From Brevundimonas sp. UBA2388 (lineage in GTDB: Bacteria > Pseudomonadota > Alphaproteobacteria > Caulobacterales > Caulobacteraceae): a stretch of 8,088 bases of DNA. The position numbers and the translations under genes were made by a program. Positions 6,381-8,088 of this stretch are shown here, in pieces. Position 1 is the stretch's first letter. Each line of letters begins with the position of its first letter. The stretch lies in the NCBI GenBank assembly GCA_002343425.1, contig DDSO01000008.1, forward strand, positions 1 to 8,088. The letters run 5' to 3'. The notes below the pieces were generated by a model. It had not been told where the DNA came from, ran no database searches, and was given only the letters and a program-made list of their open reading frames with translations.

Positions 6381-7375
6381 GCGGCCCCTCGCGCAGAACC
6401 CTGCTGGCCGCCGCCCCTGTCGCGGCGCTCGCGACCTCCGCCCTTGCCCAAACCGCCGCTCCCGCCGTCATGGTCTCGACCTGGGACTTCGGCGCCGCCG
6501 CCAATGCCGCCGGCATCGCCGCGCGGGCGAACGGCGGCTCGGCGCTGGACATGGTTGAGGCCGGCGGCCGCGTGGCGGAAGCGGACGAGAGCAATTCCTC
6601 GGTCGGTCTGGGCGGCCTGCCCGATCGCGACGGCCGGGTGACGCTGGACGCCTGCGTCATGACCTGGGCCGGGGATATCGGCGCGGTCTGCGCCCTGGAG
6701 GACATCGTCCATGCCGTTTCGGCGGCGCGCCGGGTCATGGAGCGCACGCCCCACACCATGCTGGTCGGCGAGGGCGCGCGGACCTTCGCCCTTGAACAGG
6801 GGTTCGAGGCGCGGAACCTGCTGACGCCCCGAGCCGAGGCGGCGTGGCGGGAATGGCTGAAGACGGCGAACTACGCCCCCCGCCCCAACTCCGAGAACAC
6901 CGACTGGCGCTCCATGCCCGGCGGCCCGAACAATCACGACACCATCGGCCTGCTGGCCATCGGCGCGGACCAGCGCATGGCCGGTGCCTGCACCACCTCC
7001 GGCATGGCCTTCAAGATGCGCGGCCGGGTCGGCGACAGCCCGATCATCGGGGCCGGCCTCTATGTCGATGACGAGGTCGGCGGCGCCACCGCCACCGGCG
7101 TCGGCGAGGATGTCGTCCGGGTCGCGGGCGCCCATGCCGTCGTCGAGGCCATGCGCCATGGCATGGATCCCACCGCCGCCTGCCGCAGCGTGATCGAGCG
7201 GCTGGCGCGTCTTCGCGGAACGAAGGTGGCGGGCTCGCAGGTCGCCTTGCTGGCGCTGGACAAACAGGGCCGGGCCGGGGCCTTCGCCCTCCAGCCCGGC
7301 TTCACCTATGCTGTCACCGACGCCGCCGGCCAGACCCGAATCGCGCGCGCCGGCGCCCTGTTCGAAACTCCATGA
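6377..7375 (+). CDS. N4-(beta-N-acetylglucosaminyl)-L-asparaginase-like Ntn hydrolase (isoaspartyl peptidase/asparaginase family), Tat signal
   Basis: This is an N-terminal nucleophile hydrolase of the glycosylasparaginase/type 2 asparaginase family. Such precursors cut themselves before a Thr that becomes the nucleophile, then hydrolyse amide bonds of glycosylated Asn or related substrates. In the 332 residues, NNHDTIG places the cleavage and nucleophile at Thr189. VSTWDFG (33-39) and GRVGDSPIIGAGLYVDDEVGG (216-236, with substrate-binding Arg217 and Asp220) are family hallmarks. The start MSGPSRRTLLAAAP has a twin-arginine motif, and ATSALA before Gln25 is a likely signal-peptidase site, so it is probably periplasmic. 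The GTG at 6377, with GGGA 5 nt upstream, overlaps the TGA of the radC remnant. The frame is open further upstream, but only as antisense to the peptidase gene. It is coupled to the GNAT gene by ATGA. Substrate (glycosylasparagine, isoaspartyl dipeptide or other) is not settled. Confidence 0.92.
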   Translation: MSGPSRRTLLAAAPVAALATSALAQTAAPAVMVSTWDFGAAANAAGIAARANGGSALDMVEAGGRVAEADESNSSVGLGGLPDRDGRVTLDACVMTWAGDIGAVCALEDIVHAVSAARRVMERTPHTMLVGEGARTFALEQGFEARNLLTPRAEAAWREWLKTANYAPRPNSENTDWRSMPGGPNNHDTIGLLAIGADQRMAGACTTSGMAFKMRGRVGDSPIIGAGLYVDDEVGGATATGVGEDVVRVAGAHAVVEAMRHGMDPTAACRSVIERLARLRGTKVAGSQVALLALDKQGRAGAFALQPGFTYAVTDAAGQTRIARAGALFETP

Positions 7376-7887
7376 CCATCCTCATCACCGAACGCCTGAC
7401 GTTGACGCCCATGCAGGTCTCCGACCTGCCGGACCTGAATGCGCTATGGGCCGACCCGGCCTTCGCCACGGCCATCTTCCCCATCCCCCTGACGTCCGAG
7501 GACGTCTGGTTCCGCCTGCTGCGCGACATCGGCCATTGGGAGGCGGTCGGCTACGGCAACTGGGCGATCCGCGAGACAGCGACCGGCGACTATGTCGGCA
7601 GCGTCGGGGTGCTGGACTATCGCCGCATCCTCGACCCGACATTCGACGCGCCTGAGCTGGGCTGGGGCGTCGCCCCGCGCTTCCAGGGGCGGGGCATCGC
7701 TTTCGAGGCTGTGTCCGCGGCCCTCGCCTGGTGCGATGACACCCTCAACGCGGCGCGCACCGTCTGCATGATCTCGCCCGAAAACGCCCCCTCCCACGCC
7801 CTGGCAGCCCGCGCGGGCTTCACCCCCTATGTCGAGACGACCTACAAGGGCGCGCCCGTCGTTCTGCTCGAACGCATCGGCCGATAA
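7372..7887 (+). CDS. GNAT family N-acetyltransferase, RimJ/RimL type
   Basis: This 171-residue protein has the single-domain GNAT fold of the RimJ/RimL (Acetyltransf_3) group, which transfers acetyl from acetyl-CoA to an amino group of a protein terminus or small molecule. ITERLTLTPM (5-14) is the typical first strand. ELGWGVAPRFQGRGIAFEA (95-113) contains the acetyl-CoA pyrophosphate loop RFQGRG (103-108), and SPENAPSHALAARAGF (135-150) is the conserved C-terminal motif. No signal peptide or membrane segment is visible, so it is cytosolic. The ATG overlaps the asparaginase stop as ATGA, implying translational coupling. The acceptor substrate cannot be read from the sequence. Confidence 0.93.
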   Translation: MTILITERLTLTPMQVSDLPDLNALWADPAFATAIFPIPLTSEDVWFRLLRDIGHWEAVGYGNWAIRETATGDYVGSVGVLDYRRILDPTFDAPELGWGVAPRFQGRGIAFEAVSAALAWCDDTLNAARTVCMISPENAPSHALAARAGFTPYVETTYKGAPVVLLERIGR

Positions 7888-7927
7888 TCGCCCGACGTAG
7901 CCCCCCATTAAGGTTTACGCGCCATCA

Positions 7928-7946
7928 TCTCCGGCGAGCCCGGAGA
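7928..7946 (+). promoter_or_regulatory. Hairpin containing the GGAG upstream of the BolA-family gene
   Basis: TCTCCGG (7928-7934) and CCGGAGA (7940-7946) form a perfect 7-bp stem with a 5-nt loop. The right arm includes the only GGAG (7942-7945) near the downstream ATG, 12 nt before it. No T-run follows, so a terminator for the GNAT transcript is unlikely. It could mask ribosome binding. Confidence 0.4.
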
Positions 7947-7957
7947 CCGCCTGTTCC

Positions 7958-8088
7958 ATGCCCATGCCTGTCGAAACGCTTCGCGCCCATCTGACCGAAG
8001 CCTTTCCCGACGCCGAGATCCTGATCGAGGATCTGGCCGGCGACGGCGATCACTATCGCGCGCGCATCGTGGCCCCCGCTTTTGCGGG
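7958..8088 (+). CDS. BolA/IbaG family protein, N-terminal part (3' end outside window)
   Basis: The 43 visible residues begin MPMPVETLRAHLTEAFPDAE and continue with IEDLAGDGDHYRARIVAPAF. The GDGDHY and IV-P-F-G signature is characteristic of BolA/IbaG proteins, small class II KH-like domains that bind [2Fe-2S] clusters with monothiol glutaredoxins in iron-sulfur trafficking. Family members are about 75-90 residues, so roughly half is seen. The start could be ATG 7958 or the in-frame ATG at 7964; the former is taken as the longer reading. In alphaproteobacteria a grxD-type glutaredoxin gene often follows, which cannot be checked here. Confidence 0.85.
   Translation, partial: MPMPVETLRAHLTEAFPDAEILIEDLAGDGDHYRARIVAPAFA

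Noticed and set aside
6326..7159. 277-codon minus-strand frame opposite the asparaginase gene
   Set aside because: It is a Gly/Ala/Asp-rich shadow of a high-GC coding region without motifs or a ribosome-binding site.
1..8088. tRNA/rRNA genes, CRISPR arrays, IS ends or transposase genes
   Set aside because: None were seen by eye. The radC duplication has no recognisable terminal inverted repeats or transposase, and no spaced repeat arrays occur.

Overview
The window is a gene-dense, high-GC (by eye well above 60%) chromosomal segment. The fliI-fliJ pair, an alphaproteobacterial-type SOS box (GTTC-N7-GTTC), many Tat-like signal peptides and strongly GC-rich third codon positions suggest Caulobacterales, most likely a Brevundimonas-like organism. 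The genus is an inference and was not tested by any search.

Layout. At 2-1220 lie the 3' part of fliI (flagellar export ATPase) and fliJ (export chaperone). A GH10 xylanase-like gene with a Tat/lipoprotein signal overlaps the end of fliJ (1210-2301). It converges on a stand-alone CinA/MoaB-type molybdopterin-binding domain gene (2298-3050, minus strand); the two stop codons share one CTAG. A 104-bp divergent region leads into map (methionine aminopeptidase, 3155-3982). Next come a perfect LexA-type SOS box (4011-4025) and radC (4060-4833), whose Shine-Dalgarno sequence lies inside a small hairpin.

The most unusual part is 4811-6385. A secreted S41-family peptidase gene lies on the minus strand between radC and a second, degenerate copy of the radC 3' end (about 6175-6380). 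The peptidase gene is broken by a one-base frameshift near 5632. The radC remnant keeps the same reading frame and a 54-nt block with one mismatch to radC, but it has lost 96 bp, including the PSG...S..D half of the JAMM metal site. Both radC copies end in GTGAGCGGC. After the remnant this is the GTG start of a Tat-exported glycosylasparaginase-like gene. After intact radC it is a start that leads nowhere. The simplest reading is that radC was once directly followed by, and coupled to, the asparaginase gene, and that the peptidase gene was inserted between them with partial duplication of the radC end.

The asparaginase gene (6377-7375) is coupled by an ATGA overlap to a RimJ/RimL-like GNAT acetyltransferase (7372-7887). 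The window ends inside a BolA/IbaG-family gene (from 7958), whose ribosome-binding site also lies in a hairpin. No RNA genes, CRISPR arrays or transposases were seen.
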